Source of the DNA: Bremerella cremea | Lineage (GTDB): Bacteria > Planctomycetota > Planctomycetia > Pirellulales > Pirellulaceae | Length of the DNA: 64,000 nucleotides | NCBI RefSeq assembly: GCF_003335505.1 | Contig: NZ_QPEX01000044.1 | Span: forward strand, 225,735 to 289,734 | Direction: 5' to 3' | Shown: positions 18,084 through 27,960 of the stretch, in pieces | Layout: each line of letters starts with the position of its first letter | Position numbering within the stretch: the first letter of the stretch is position 1 | Made by a program: the position numbers and the translations under genes | Notes under the pieces: model-generated | Databases searched by the model: none | Seen by the model: only the letters and a program-made list of their open reading frames with translations | What the model was told of the DNA's origin: nothing

Positions 18084-19328
18084 TTACGACTCGTTTGGTT
18101 CGCTCGATTCCACCCGGCTGAGGATTCGTCCGTGGGGCAAAATGGTTTCGATTTCGTCCCCCGGCTGAACCTGGTTTATCTCACGAATCACATCTCGCTC
18201 GACATTTCGTGTAACCGAGTACCCACGCGACAACACTGCCAAGGGAGACATCGCTTCCAACTGGGCTGAACGGCGGGCCATCGCCTCTTGCGCATTTTGG
18301 AGTCGGCGCCGAATTGCCCGAGTTGCGGCCGTATCGAGTTCATCAAGCGTGCGTTGGTAGTCGTGGACCATCTCGAAAGGATGCGTGAATAAACGGTTGC
18401 GAGAAAGCAGTTCCAACTTGGCGGCGGCTCGGTCGTAGGTCGCTCGGAGACCGGTAGCCAGACGCTGCTTTAAGCTGCCTAGTCGTTCCTGAATCTCAGC
18501 CATCGACGGCACCACCAATTCGGCGGCTTCACTGGGGGTCAATGCCCGCACGTCTGCGGCAAAGTCTGCCAAGGTAACATCGATTTCGTGCCCTACGGCT
18601 GAGATCGTCGGAATTTCGGAAGCCGCGATCGCCCGAACAACGACCTCTTCGTTGAAGCACCATAAGTCCTCCATGCTTCCGCCGCCGCGTCCTACGACCA
18701 GTACGTCGGGGCGTTGCGCAAGCTGGTTCGCCTTTTGAATTCCGGCGGCGATCTCTTGAGCGGCTCCTTCTCCTTGGACACGAGCAGGAATCACCAGCAC
18801 TTCGACGTTTTTCCAGCGGCGATTCATCACTTCCAGAAAATCACGTACCGCCGCCCCCGTGGGGCTGGTTACGAAAGCGATTCGCCGTGGAAACTTCGAC
18901 AGCGGGCGTTTGCGATCCGCCTCGAAGAGCCCTTCAGCAGCAAGTTTCTGCTGCAGTTGTCGTAATTTCAGTTGCAGAGAGCCCACGCCGCGCGGCTCGA
19001 TTTCGCGGATCACCAGTTGGTAACTTCCGCGTGGCGGGTAGACATCGAGTTGCCCGTGGCAAAGCACTTCCTGCCCATCTTCCAGGTCGAAGGGAAGCTT
19101 GGCGGCCGTATTGCGCCAGAGAACAGCCCGAATCTGGGCTTCGTCGTCTTTGAGCGTCAGATAAATGTGCCCGCTGCGCGGCTGCGACAAGTTCGAGATC
19201 TCACCTGCCACCCAGACTGCCGGGATCGCCATTTCGAGCGTTCCCTGAATCAAGGCCGTCAATTGCGACACACTGAGGACCGGCGGCTTTCCTTCTGGTT
19301 CAGACCAGCCTTCGAGTTCGGCATCCAT
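18084..19328 (-). CDS. xseA: Exodeoxyribonuclease VII large subunit
   Basis: 414 aa from ATG 19328; the frame also opens at 19370 but the first 14 residues look non-native. The N-terminal OB-fold (about 15-110: 'AVWVAGEISNLSQPRSGHIYLTLKDDEAQIRAVLW') is followed by the catalytic domain with 'RIAFVTSPTGAAVRDF', 'VGRGGGSMEDLWCFNEE', 'ISAVGHEID' and 'DFAADVRALTPSEAAEL', all standard ExoVII signatures. A helical C-terminal region completes it. The enzyme degrades single-stranded DNA. It is the first gene of the leftward cluster with xseB, ispA, dxs and nadK. Confidence 0.95.
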   Translation of the reverse strand: MDAELEGWSEPEGKPPVLSVSQLTALIQGTLEMAIPAVWVAGEISNLSQPRSGHIYLTLKDDEAQIRAVLWRNTAAKLPFDLEDGQEVLCHGQLDVYPPRGSYQLVIREIEPRGVGSLQLKLRQLQQKLAAEGLFEADRKRPLSKFPRRIAFVTSPTGAAVRDFLEVMNRRWKNVEVLVIPARVQGEGAAQEIAAGIQKANQLAQRPDVLVVGRGGGSMEDLWCFNEEVVVRAIAASEIPTISAVGHEIDVTLADFAADVRALTPSEAAELVVPSMAEIQERLGSLKQRLATGLRATYDRAAAKLELLSRNRLFTHPFEMVHDYQRTLDELDTAATRAIRRRLQNAQEAMARRSAQLEAMSPLAVLSRGYSVTRNVERDVIREINQVQPGDEIETILPHGRILSRVESSEPNES

Positions 19329-19516
19329 GTCGACAATAAAATCCCGGAAAAAACAGCATTCAACAGGCACACGAGCCAGGGCTGCGCATGATAGACCAGA
19401 ATTACCAATTTCGGAAGGGTCGAGGCAAACAGGTGAGGACAGAGACCTTCCTGCCAGTTAATATATAGTTGTGCGCAGCCTACCTCCTTCCTCCCACCTT
19501 TAGGATTCAACTTTCC

Positions 19517-21322
19517 ATGCGAAAGTTTGCTTGCTCGCTGTTATTGCTTCTTACTTTGGCCATGCCGGCGCTGGCCGACGAAACCTCGACCGCCCAAGCC
19601 CTGCAAGAGCGCGTGCGAGCCTTTCATGCAGATGCCCCGCACGAAGACTTGAAGCTGCGGGTAATCTACTTTCATCCCGCCGACCGCGAGCCGCAGTCCA
19701 ACTACCAAGCGCGAGTCAATCGGATCGTGCTGGACATCAAGGACTTCTACGACACCGAGTTCGCGCGAATCGGTCTGCAAGACGCCGAGTTGCCGCTGGA
19801 GATGGACGGCGAGGAAGTCAAAATTCATGTGGTGAAAGGCGCCGAAAACCACGACAGCTACGGTTACGACGTCCAATACGGTTTGAAAATTCTCCGCGAG
19901 ATCGGCCAACAACTACGCGGCCAAGTTGATCCAGAACGGGAATTTCTTTTGATCTTGTGCGGCTTGTGCGACAAGCAGGACAAAGGGGTCTACAAGATTT
20001 ATTCTCCCTATTATGGTCTCGGCGATGCGAATCAGGTTCGGGGCATTTGCTTCGCCGCCGATTGCGAAATGCTCGACACGTTGAATCTGACCAAGACTAA
20101 GGAGCCGTTCCGCTACAACGAACACAATCGCGATCAACGTCGCTCGCTGGCCGATTTCAACACGGTTTTCATCGGCGGCATGGCCCACGAATTGGGGCAC
20201 GGACTGAGCCTACCTCACAACCACGAGCTTTCATCTGAACGCGACAAAGGGACGGCGCTCATGGGGTCGGGCAATTACACTTACCGTGCAGAATTGATCG
20301 GCAAAAAGGGGAGCTTTATGACGCTGGCCAGCGCGACCCGCATGCTGTCGCACCCGCTGCTAACGCAAAGCAACAAACAGCGATTCGACCGGGGACACGT
20401 ACGCGTCTCGGATGTGACCTTCCAGGGAACAGGAAAAGCGTTGACCGTACGCGGCAAAGTGGAATCGAACATCGAACCGTTCGCCGTAATCGCCTACAGC
20501 GACGCCGAAGGAGGTAGCAACTACGATGCGTTCCAATGGACAGAGGAAGTCCGGCCAGACGGAACATTCGAGATCACGCTCGACGAACACAAGCCAGGAC
20601 CTAATGCCTTGCGGCTGAACTTCTGTCACGTTAACGGAGCGACCTCGGAAGTCAGCTATGGCTTTACCGCCAACGAACGAGGGGAGCCCAACATTCAGGC
20701 CCTGCAAGATTCGCTGATCAAAGGCGATATTGAACAAAAACTCCGCTCAGGCGATTTCCACGCGGCCCATACACTTGCGGCCAGCTACTGGAAAGCCCAT
20801 CCTGAAACGACTATCGCCGAATTCCTGCAGCAGTGTCAGGCTTACCAGGGCAATACCCGACTGCGTGCCTTACAAGATGTTACCGAGAACGCAGTATTTC
20901 TTTCCGACATCCAGGCCGAAAAAGAGGAGGTCGAATTTGGTCGCCCAACGCGGAATGCGATTTACCATTCGCGACGCCGCCAGGGCAGCGGATTCTTCTT
21001 AATGCCAGGGGGCCAGATCCACGGCAAGGGTCTGTATGCCCATGCTAAGTCGAACTATACCTTCGCTCTTGATGGAACCTGGAAGAAGTTGACAGCAGTA
21101 GCTGGCCTTCAGCCAGGTGCCCCGGAACAGGGCAGCGTGGTCTTCATCGTGCAAGGAGACGGAAAAGAGCTTTATCGATCGGAGAGGCTGCAAGGCTCGA
21201 ATGTCGCTCAGATCGAACTCGATATTAGCGGCGTGAAGCAACTGGAATTGATCACCCAAGCGGCAGGCCAAGGCAGTCGCGGCTGCTGGTCGGTGTGGGG
21301 CTCGCCTCAAATCAGCCGTTAA
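19517..21322 (+). CDS. Exported metzincin-like metalloprotease with NPCBM domain
   Basis: 601 aa, with a signal peptide (MRKFACSLLLLLTLAMPALA). A zinc-binding motif HELGHGLSLPH at residues 224-234 has the HExxHxxxxxH spacing of metzincins. The expected Gly is Ser, and a Met-turn candidate (Met249 in 'GTALMGSGNY') lies 15 residues downstream. The region before it resembles secreted planctomycete peptidases. The C terminus (about 475-600) has an NPCBM-type galactose-binding-like module ('GSGFFLMPGGQIHGKGLYAHAKS...GCWSVWG'), suggesting binding to a sugar polymer. It probably cleaves glycoproteins or mucin-like substrates outside the cell. It ends 4 nt into the convergent acyltransferase gene. 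Confidence 0.85.
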   Translation: MRKFACSLLLLLTLAMPALADETSTAQALQERVRAFHADAPHEDLKLRVIYFHPADREPQSNYQARVNRIVLDIKDFYDTEFARIGLQDAELPLEMDGEEVKIHVVKGAENHDSYGYDVQYGLKILREIGQQLRGQVDPEREFLLILCGLCDKQDKGVYKIYSPYYGLGDANQVRGICFAADCEMLDTLNLTKTKEPFRYNEHNRDQRRSLADFNTVFIGGMAHELGHGLSLPHNHELSSERDKGTALMGSGNYTYRAELIGKKGSFMTLASATRMLSHPLLTQSNKQRFDRGHVRVSDVTFQGTGKALTVRGKVESNIEPFAVIAYSDAEGGSNYDAFQWTEEVRPDGTFEITLDEHKPGPNALRLNFCHVNGATSEVSYGFTANERGEPNIQALQDSLIKGDIEQKLRSGDFHAAHTLAASYWKAHPETTIAEFLQQCQAYQGNTRLRALQDVTENAVFLSDIQAEKEEVEFGRPTRNAIYHSRRRQGSGFFLMPGGQIHGKGLYAHAKSNYTFALDGTWKKLTAVAGLQPGAPEQGSVVFIVQGDGKELYRSERLQGSNVAQIELDISGVKQLELITQAAGQGSRGCWSVWGSPQISR

Positions 21323-22164
21323 GAAGCCACGCGGAACGGAAGAATGGCAGGCTCGGCCACTCTTTCTTCCTGCATCGGCGGCTGAGGCATAAGGTCGCGT
21401 TCGGCTGCCTGGCTCCAAAAACGCCGCTTGTCAGAAATATCTTTCTGAGCGGCCAGCGGAGTAGCTGTCGGAAAGAATGCGACTTCGTTCTCGCCTGGCA
21501 AACGAGACTCGGCCCAGTTCTCGGCGGTGACCGTTAGTTGGGTCAGAACACGTTGCACTTGCAGGCGATATGCTTCTGCCTGATCGCGATCGATTTTGCG
21601 CGGAACATAGATCGCTTCCCCCATGATCATACGTGCTCGGCTGAAGGGGCGGGGCAGGGCGAACTTGTCCCACGTTCCCAGCCGGACCGGTCGATCCATG
21701 CCAAACCCCATTGGAATGAGTGGCATTTGCAACTTCGAGGCCAAATAGATCGGCCCCTGTGCGAGTTCGCGTCGCGGACCTTGCGGACCATCGGGAGTGA
21801 TCGCCAAATGCTGGTCACGGGAAATCTTGATCAACTCTTTGAGCGCGGTAATGCTTCCCCAACTGGAAGATCCACGCACCGTGCCAAACCCCATGATCGA
21901 AGCCGCATGGGCCAGCCACTCGGCATCACGGTGCCGACTCAAGAGCATCGAGATCTCGCAATGCCCCCGCAAGGCAAAGGGAATCGTGATGTACTCGTGC
22001 CAGAAAATATAAATGCCACGCCGTGGACAAAACGGATTGGCCGGGTCGTTCTGCGCCTGGTAGTACATCGCTCGGATGTCCAGCGTACTCATCACCGTTT
22101 TTAGCATCGTCACCAAGGCCATACCGCCGGTTCGTGCTATCCAGGGATGAAGATTCTTACGCAT
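21319..22164 (-). CDS. DUF374 lysophospholipid acyltransferase-family protein
   Basis: 281 aa. Motifs follow the DUF374/LPLAT group: 'IFWHEYITIPF' (the HxxxxD-like site, with Glu following the His), 'SRHRDAEWLAHAASIMGFGTVRGSSSWG', 'ITPDGPQGPRRELAQGPIYLA' and 'PMGFGMDRPVRLGTWDKFALPRPFSRARMIMG'. Members of this group acylate lipid A or phospholipid precursors, and many are adjacent to LPS genes. Here it fits with kdsA elsewhere in the window. The C-terminal ~50 residues are an extra polar tail. Its stop overlaps the convergent metalloprotease gene by 4 nt, and dapF lies 32 nt upstream on the same strand. Confidence 0.85.
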   Translation of the reverse strand: MRKNLHPWIARTGGMALVTMLKTVMSTLDIRAMYYQAQNDPANPFCPRRGIYIFWHEYITIPFALRGHCEISMLLSRHRDAEWLAHAASIMGFGTVRGSSSWGSITALKELIKISRDQHLAITPDGPQGPRRELAQGPIYLASKLQMPLIPMGFGMDRPVRLGTWDKFALPRPFSRARMIMGEAIYVPRKIDRDQAEAYRLQVQRVLTQLTVTAENWAESRLPGENEVAFFPTATPLAAQKDISDKRRFWSQAAERDLMPQPPMQEERVAEPAILPFRVAS

Positions 22165-22196
22165 GGCATCCTTGCCCTAACCAGGGAGATGGGAAA

Positions 22197-23075
22197 CTAG
22201 GCCAGTTCCGAATACAAAGGTACATCCTGTGGTATCGTCCAAACCCCACTGAAAACTTCTTCCGCCGGGCCGGTCATATAGACATTATTGTCTTCTTCGC
22301 TCCAGTAAAGCTCTAAATCCCCCCCGAGCAGGTGATTTACAATGCGTCGATGCAGCTTGCCGGCTAGCACGCCAGCAACGCAAACAGCACTAGCACCGGT
22401 GCCGCAAGCCAACGTTTCGCCACTTCCGCGTTCCCAAGTTCGCTGCCGTACTTCGTTCGGGCTGATGACTTCAATGAACGCGACATTAACCCGGGCCGGA
22501 AACTGGGGAGCATTTTCGATCTGAGGGCCAATCCCTAATACCAAATCATCGTCTGCCTTGTCGACAAAGATCACGCAGTGCGGATTGCCCATCGAAACAC
22601 AAGTCGCCTCGAACATCCGACCGCTGATCTCAAGCTCTTTTTCCACAACCGGCGTTTCACCAAAGGTGGTTGGAATCTTCGCTGCGTCGAGGATCGGCTG
22701 TCCCATATTTACGGTAACCCGCTTGGCCGTTTTGCCATCGGTTTCGAGGTCCACCGAAAGTATGCCGGCTCCGGTTTCGAGCTTGAGCTTATCCTTCTTG
22801 GCGATCCCGTGGTCGTAAACGAACTTGGCGACACAGCGCAAACCGTTACCGCACATTTCCGATTCCGATCCATCGGCATTGAACATCCGCATCCGGGCAT
22901 CGGCCACGTCGGAAGGCATGATCAAGATTAACCCATCGCCACCAATCCCAAAATGGCGATCCGAAACCAATGGAGCAAGCTTCTCTGGCGGGGCAGGCAA
23001 CGATTCTTCAAACAAGTTGACATACACGTAGTCGTTTCCGGCTCCGTGCATTTTTGTAAAACGCATCTGCGACAT
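22197..23075 (-). CDS. dapF: Diaminopimelate epimerase
   Basis: 292 aa from ATG 23075, which has GGA about 6 nt upstream; the frame also extends to 23114. It interconverts LL- and meso-diaminopimelate for lysine and peptidoglycan synthesis. Both catalytic cysteines are visible: C75 in 'MCGNGLRC' and C224 in 'LACGTGASA', as well as the substrate loops 'MHGAGNDYVYV' and 'FGIGGDGLI'. Cytoplasmic. It is followed closely by the DUF374 acyltransferase gene and is divergent from the potassium channel gene. Confidence 0.96.
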   Translation of the reverse strand: MSQMRFTKMHGAGNDYVYVNLFEESLPAPPEKLAPLVSDRHFGIGGDGLILIMPSDVADARMRMFNADGSESEMCGNGLRCVAKFVYDHGIAKKDKLKLETGAGILSVDLETDGKTAKRVTVNMGQPILDAAKIPTTFGETPVVEKELEISGRMFEATCVSMGNPHCVIFVDKADDDLVLGIGPQIENAPQFPARVNVAFIEVISPNEVRQRTWERGSGETLACGTGASAVCVAGVLAGKLHRRIVNHLLGGDLELYWSEEDNNVYMTGPAEEVFSGVWTIPQDVPLYSELA

Positions 23076-23213
23076 TGGGATTCCAACAAATTCGATTTTC
23101 AGACCAAAATTCAAGGGCTTCTATCATATCGCGAAGGGGGTCTAGGAGTTAAGGCCGCTATTGGCGACATTTAGAAGGATGGACGCCCCGTTTTCACCTT
23201 GCTAGCAACCAAG

Positions 23214-23960
23214 ATGCCTACCCTGAAACAAATTGTTGAAAAACACGACACGCCAGCTGGGCGGATTTTTGACTTTTCAATTCTCGCCATGGTCGTCGTA
23301 ACACTATTTAGCTATTCCTTGAGCACCATCCCCAATCTATCGGCAACGGGTCGTATTTGGCTATCACGACTCGAGACTCTCTCATTCGCCGTTTTTTCTT
23401 TGGAATATTTGCTACGAATCTACGTTGCCACTCCGAAGCGAAAGTACATTTTCAGCTTCTTTGGGCTCATCGACCTGTTGGCGATTCTTCCCTTTTTCAT
23501 TGGCTTTAGCGTTGACCTACGCTCGATCCGGGCTTTACGTTTGCTGCGTTTGTTCCGCATCTTGAAACTGGCCCGCTACAGCGCAGCGGTTCGCCGTTTT
23601 CATCGTGCTTTGATCATCGCCAAGGAAGAAATCATTCTGTTTCTGAGTGCCGCGTTGATCATTCTTTACTTAGCCGCCGTGGGAATTTATCAGTTCGAGA
23701 ACGAAGCCCAGCCTGAGTCGTTTGGCTCCGTATTTCATTGCCTCTGGTGGGCCGTAGCCACGCTAACCACGGTGGGCTACGGCGACGTCTATCCCGTTAC
23801 GATCGGCGGAAGAATCTTTACGTTTGTGATTTTGGTAATTGGTCTCGGTGTGATTTCTGTCCCGGCAGGCTTAGTCGCCACTGCTTTGGCTCAGGCCAGG
23901 AAGCTAGAGGATGCTCAAAACCAACCTCCCGTGCCGGATGAGACGAACAACGAGGTTTAA
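23214..23960 (+). CDS. Voltage-gated-type potassium channel subunit
   Basis: 248 aa from ATG 23214; a TTG at 23199 is also possible and neither has a good ribosome binding site. It shows six transmembrane segments: S1 about 18-38, S2 about 55-72, S3 about 80-98, and an S4 voltage sensor at about 103-128 with regularly spaced arginines ('RSIRALRLLRLFRILKLARY'). The pore loop carries the K+ selectivity filter TVGYGD at 186-191. It ends with a short polar cytoplasmic tail. It resembles KvAP-like prokaryotic channels. The opposite-strand dapF gene is next to it. Confidence 0.9.
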   Translation: MPTLKQIVEKHDTPAGRIFDFSILAMVVVTLFSYSLSTIPNLSATGRIWLSRLETLSFAVFSLEYLLRIYVATPKRKYIFSFFGLIDLLAILPFFIGFSVDLRSIRALRLLRLFRILKLARYSAAVRRFHRALIIAKEEIILFLSAALIILYLAAVGIYQFENEAQPESFGSVFHCLWWAVATLTTVGYGDVYPVTIGGRIFTFVILVIGLGVISVPAGLVATALAQARKLEDAQNQPPVPDETNNEV

Positions 23961-24037
23961 CACGCACGCCCTTTTTCCACAAATGTTTGACGCCGCTGTC
24001 CATCTCTCGGAAAGTTCGCCATCGCCAGAGGGAATGA

Positions 24038-24388
24038 CTAGCCGCTGATATCGAGATGGCTGCCCGTTTTTCCGACGCCATCTTTGGGAGGGCGGTCGTC
24101 GTAAGTCGTTTCCCCTTCGAGTTCCAGTTCCGCAGCTTCCGAGTCTTCTGCGGGATGCTCGGAACGCTCCCAGGCTCGGCGTCCGTCGGCATCTCGATCC
24201 GAGGTCTTTTCGCTCTCGTCGGCGTCGCTAATACCGGCCGCCTGTTCGGCCTTCTCGGTCGCTTCGAGCAGACGGGCCTGGCTGCTGGTCGCTTGCTGCG
24301 TTTGGGCAACGTCAGACGAATTACGCTGAGCCAAATCGGTCGCGGCTACGGAACTGGCAAACGAAATGCCGGTCGGTCCTATGCTCAT
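24038..24388 (-). CDS. Small acidic uncharacterised protein, 116 aa
   Basis: ATG 24388 is preceded by GAGGAG 9 nt upstream, which supports a real gene. The protein starts with MSIGPTGISFASSVAATDLAQ, then has a helical, Ala/Gln/Glu-rich segment ('SSQARLLEATEKAEQAAGI'), an Asp/Glu/Arg-rich middle ('DADESEKTSDRDADGRRAWE') and a short end '...KTGSHLDISG'. The conserved-looking extremes and unstructured middle suggest a small adaptor or a protein with terminal recognition tags. There is no signal peptide. I do not recognise the family; it looks planctomycete-specific. Confidence 0.6.
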   Translation of the reverse strand: MSIGPTGISFASSVAATDLAQRNSSDVAQTQQATSSQARLLEATEKAEQAAGISDADESEKTSDRDADGRRAWERSEHPAEDSEAAELELEGETTYDDRPPKDGVGKTGSHLDISG

Positions 24389-24638
24389 CGCCGAGACTCC
24401 TCGTAGGGCTCAAATCCGCTGGAAACGCAATAAAACGGCTACAAGAACACTCGTTGATAGAGAGAGTTCCCTAGTTTTAACCCTGGACTGGGTTCCGCTT
24501 CCTGTCAAACGTTTACGGATACGAAGGAGCACATCGAGTTGTTTTCCGCTAAATGAATCGCTCTATCTGGTACCATCGGCATAGAAGCCCCCCATCTTCA
24601 GGGAGAACCTCGCAAGCATTCCACGAAAGCACCTTTTG

Positions 24639-27600
24639 CTAGCGGGGAATCGAGTTACCGCGACGCACGCCGGCTGGCGATTCTGGCAAAGGAGGAGCCC
24701 CAATCGGCAGGCGAACCGATTTGGCAGGGAAAAGCTGCTCTAAAGTCTCGTTGACCAATGGGAAAATCTCTTGCTCGGTCGTCGGGTTATCAACCGTTCC
24801 CCCGACATGAATCACCATCAAGCTACGACTGGCTTCCCCCAGCACCGTACGCACCACCGGCAGATCGAACGACTGATTTCCGAACTCGGTGGTGAACTGC
24901 ATGCTGATCTGGCCATCGAGCTTAGCTTCTCCATTTCCTTTTATCGAAAGAGCGTCGCCCGTTAGGCGGATATCATCCAGATAGACATAATTGCCCGACA
25001 AGCGATAGTTCACATCCGCCGTGTCGAAGGCATTCGTATTCGGGAAGCGGGCATTAAGCACTTTCAGCATCGCCACGGCCAGCGGCAGTTGGTACAGATT
25101 CGCATCGCGCAGTTGTAGCGAACCCTTGCCTTCGTAGGTGTACTCACTCTCCATCGTGCCGTTCATGCTGATGTTGCCGTATAGCCTTCCGGAGGTTTGT
25201 GCCCGGTTTTGTTGTCCTAAATCGATCAGCATTTGGCCTACGGTTCCATTGGCCAATGTGACATCGACCTGAAACGGCTGCACTCCTGCTAGTAGCATCC
25301 GACTATCTAAGTTCACCACACCACCAAACGTATTGCCGGTGACATTGCGGGCTGGTTCGTTTCCGTTACGGGGAACATGACGTCCCATGAGGAACTGCGT
25401 TTCATCGATCCAAAATGGTCCACGGACGTTTGATACCGGTATGCCGCGACACGTCACGCTATCGAGCATGTATTCACCAAACGAGCGAGCTCCCGTTTCG
25501 TCTGATTGCCCTTCAAATCGAATCTCGCCGTAAATATTGCTGACATGCGAACCGCGACGTATTTGCCCGCCAGCCATGTGGGCAGTCACGTTCCAGTTCA
25601 TCTGAATCGAGCCACCTGGGTTGGGATTCGAGAGAACGACTTCCCCATTGGCATGGAACAACGGTCCGATTTGCAACTGCTGAAGCGACTTCTCAAGCTT
25701 GGCCGGCAGCGCCACCATCAAGTCCCGATCGATCACGATGTTCTCAATTCGCAAGTCTTGAAACCGAATCTGCCAGCGACGATCTTCTGGAAAGTAACAG
25801 CTTCCGTTGGTTGAAACACGGACGCCTCCATGGCGTGCGGTGAGTTGTTTGAGTGTGATTTGCCCGTTGCGAAATTCGACACTCCCAACCACATCGTCCA
25901 GCACGTAAGGGAAACCAACCGGCTCGACCGAGATCGCCCGGCCTGAGAGATTTCGGCTTCGCTCCCATTTCTGCGCGTTGACCCACAAGTCGCAGTCCCC
26001 TTGGGGATTAGGCCAATGCAATTGCACATCCATGTGATCAATCGAACCGCGCGGTCGCAATTGTTCCCAACCTTCCTGCGCTGCAGGGGGTAGGGCGTCT
26101 TTCAACTCGTCGTCCAGCGGGACGTCTTTGCAGGTAAACGATAAATTCAAGTCTCCCTGCTTACTGCCAGGAATTTCGCGCCACGTTCCACGACACGTAA
26201 CATGTCCGCTATCGTTCATCCCGGTAAGCTGCTCGATGGTGACCACGTCATCTTGCCACGTGATCAACCCATTAATATCTGAAATGGGGTACTTGAATTT
26301 GTCGTACTTAACCGACGCATTGATGACCTCCATTCGCAACGTTTTATCTGACTTCACATTGGGATCGCTGTGCGTGACTATGGCAAAATCGACGTTCGCC
26401 TGACCTTGTAGATGAAAATCGCAGGCGACGTTGTAAACCCCTTCGTGGCAAGTGCGCAGGGCAAACTCGAACGTCGGATCCCAGCTAATCGGGTCTAAAG
26501 TGCGAATACGAACGGGGCCGCTGCTGTAGGGGCCAGGGTCCATCACGCTGCCGACGATCGAGACCCTCGACTTCCCCGCCTTGGCCAGCAAATCGACTTC
26601 CAGCAGGCGATCTTTAAAATCAATCTTGCCCCGCGCTTCCGTGACCGGATAAGGAAACTCTTCAAAGACAAAGTTTGTGCCACGGCAGTTTGCATGAATC
26701 TCTGGCACCCAACGCTGCCCATCGAAGTCGAGATTCAACGAGGCATCCAGCACCCCAGAAGGTTGATAACGCTTCCAGGTTTCCTGCATCGACAACGGCA
26801 ACAAAACCTTCAAGCCTTTGTGCAAGTTGAAGTTTTTTAGTGTGGCAGAAATATGAATAGGGCTGTTCTGGGCCCAACCCTTTCGATCCATCGAGGCACT
26901 AACCGAGCCGTTTTCGTAATAGGCGACCATCTTCTCAACCCGAACCCCAGGCGGCGAGGCAATCACACGCCCTTGAATCCGTTCGATAGTGTTGGGTATG
27001 CGAGGATCGCTCCAACTTCCTTCCCGCAGATCAATCGTGGCAAGATAGTTGATTGGTCCGCTAACGCTACCGGAGGCTTGAAACGCAGCGTTGGCCATCC
27101 CGCTTAGGTGCGTCAGGTCTTTGACTTTTTCTCGCAATTCCTCGGGAAACTGCTGCCAAAGATGATCGTCGATTCGCAAGTTGCTAATCGTTCCTTGCGT
27201 AGAAAACGATTGTGATTCTTCATCAACCGTGGCGGTCAGCGCGGCGGCCTCCCAATTCTGAGAGCTGAGGACCGCTTTAATGTGCTTATGAATTCGATTT
27301 TGACCCGCCTGATTTCCAGCACCCGTCAAAACTTCGGTTTTGATTTGAAAGTCGACATCATCCAGTAAGCGTCGTACGTTCCCTCCATGGCGATCGGCCA
27401 GCAAGAAGGAAGCATCTTGCACTTCGACATCTGGGTTGTCGTCTCCCCACTTCGGCCCTGGGAAAAGATGCCGCAGATTCATTTGCCCGTCGGCATCCAA
27501 GGTTGCCGTTAGGCGAGGACGTTTAACAACGATCCGGTCGACCTTAAACTCACCGGAAACAAATTCCATGGGGTTGGTCGTGCAGTAGACCATGATCTCG

Positions 27601-27872
27601 TCGACCGAGACCATCTCTTGCGTTCGATAAACACTTGAACGCTGCGAGAGAGTGAAGCCGCGGATTTCGATTCCTTTCCCCTCGACAAACCGAGCCGAGC
27701 GAACCGAAACCAGCAAATTGTCATAGTGGCTGGCGAACTTCTTTTCGACGTACGAGCGAATCTCGTTGTTCAGATTGTGATAAAGATAGATTCCCAGCGC
27801 GCACGCCAAGATAACCACGGCAAACGTGGCCCACTTGAGAAAGCGATAGGTCGCGGAAAAATAACGTTTCAC
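24639..27872 (-). CDS. Large AsmA-like membrane-anchored protein
   Basis: About 1,077 aa if it starts at the GTG at 27872, which gives a short basic N terminus and a transmembrane segment ('FLKWATFAVVILACALGIYLYH'). AAAGGA sits about 12 nt upstream. Alternatives are a TTG at 27977 and an ATG at 28058, the last overlapping the upstream gene by 98 nt. The long periplasmic part is beta-repeat-rich, with phrases like 'DGQISMQFTTEFGNQSFDLPVVRTVLG'. Its C-terminal part fits the AsmA-like family of bridge-type proteins implicated in lipid movement to the outer membrane. No gene-specific function is shown. It follows a GT-C glycosyltransferase gene and is probably cotranscribed with it. Confidence 0.75.
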   Translation of the reverse strand: MKRYFSATYRFLKWATFAVVILACALGIYLYHNLNNEIRSYVEKKFASHYDNLLVSVRSARFVEGKGIEIRGFTLSQRSSVYRTQEMVSVDEIMVYCTTNPMEFVSGEFKVDRIVVKRPRLTATLDADGQMNLRHLFPGPKWGDDNPDVEVQDASFLLADRHGGNVRRLLDDVDFQIKTEVLTGAGNQAGQNRIHKHIKAVLSSQNWEAAALTATVDEESQSFSTQGTISNLRIDDHLWQQFPEELREKVKDLTHLSGMANAAFQASGSVSGPINYLATIDLREGSWSDPRIPNTIERIQGRVIASPPGVRVEKMVAYYENGSVSASMDRKGWAQNSPIHISATLKNFNLHKGLKVLLPLSMQETWKRYQPSGVLDASLNLDFDGQRWVPEIHANCRGTNFVFEEFPYPVTEARGKIDFKDRLLEVDLLAKAGKSRVSIVGSVMDPGPYSSGPVRIRTLDPISWDPTFEFALRTCHEGVYNVACDFHLQGQANVDFAIVTHSDPNVKSDKTLRMEVINASVKYDKFKYPISDINGLITWQDDVVTIEQLTGMNDSGHVTCRGTWREIPGSKQGDLNLSFTCKDVPLDDELKDALPPAAQEGWEQLRPRGSIDHMDVQLHWPNPQGDCDLWVNAQKWERSRNLSGRAISVEPVGFPYVLDDVVGSVEFRNGQITLKQLTARHGGVRVSTNGSCYFPEDRRWQIRFQDLRIENIVIDRDLMVALPAKLEKSLQQLQIGPLFHANGEVVLSNPNPGGSIQMNWNVTAHMAGGQIRRGSHVSNIYGEIRFEGQSDETGARSFGEYMLDSVTCRGIPVSNVRGPFWIDETQFLMGRHVPRNGNEPARNVTGNTFGGVVNLDSRMLLAGVQPFQVDVTLANGTVGQMLIDLGQQNRAQTSGRLYGNISMNGTMESEYTYEGKGSLQLRDANLYQLPLAVAMLKVLNARFPNTNAFDTADVNYRLSGNYVYLDDIRLTGDALSIKGNGEAKLDGQISMQFTTEFGNQSFDLPVVRTVLGEASRSLMVIHVGGTVDNPTTEQEIFPLVNETLEQLFPAKSVRLPIGAPPLPESPAGVRRGNSIPR

Positions 27873-27960
27873 CCGATCGTGGAATCCTTTCCATGGGGGA
27901 GCATCCGGCGCTAAATCTTGGCAGAAACCAGCTTCCTGGTAAACGCCGGTTTGGGGCCTG

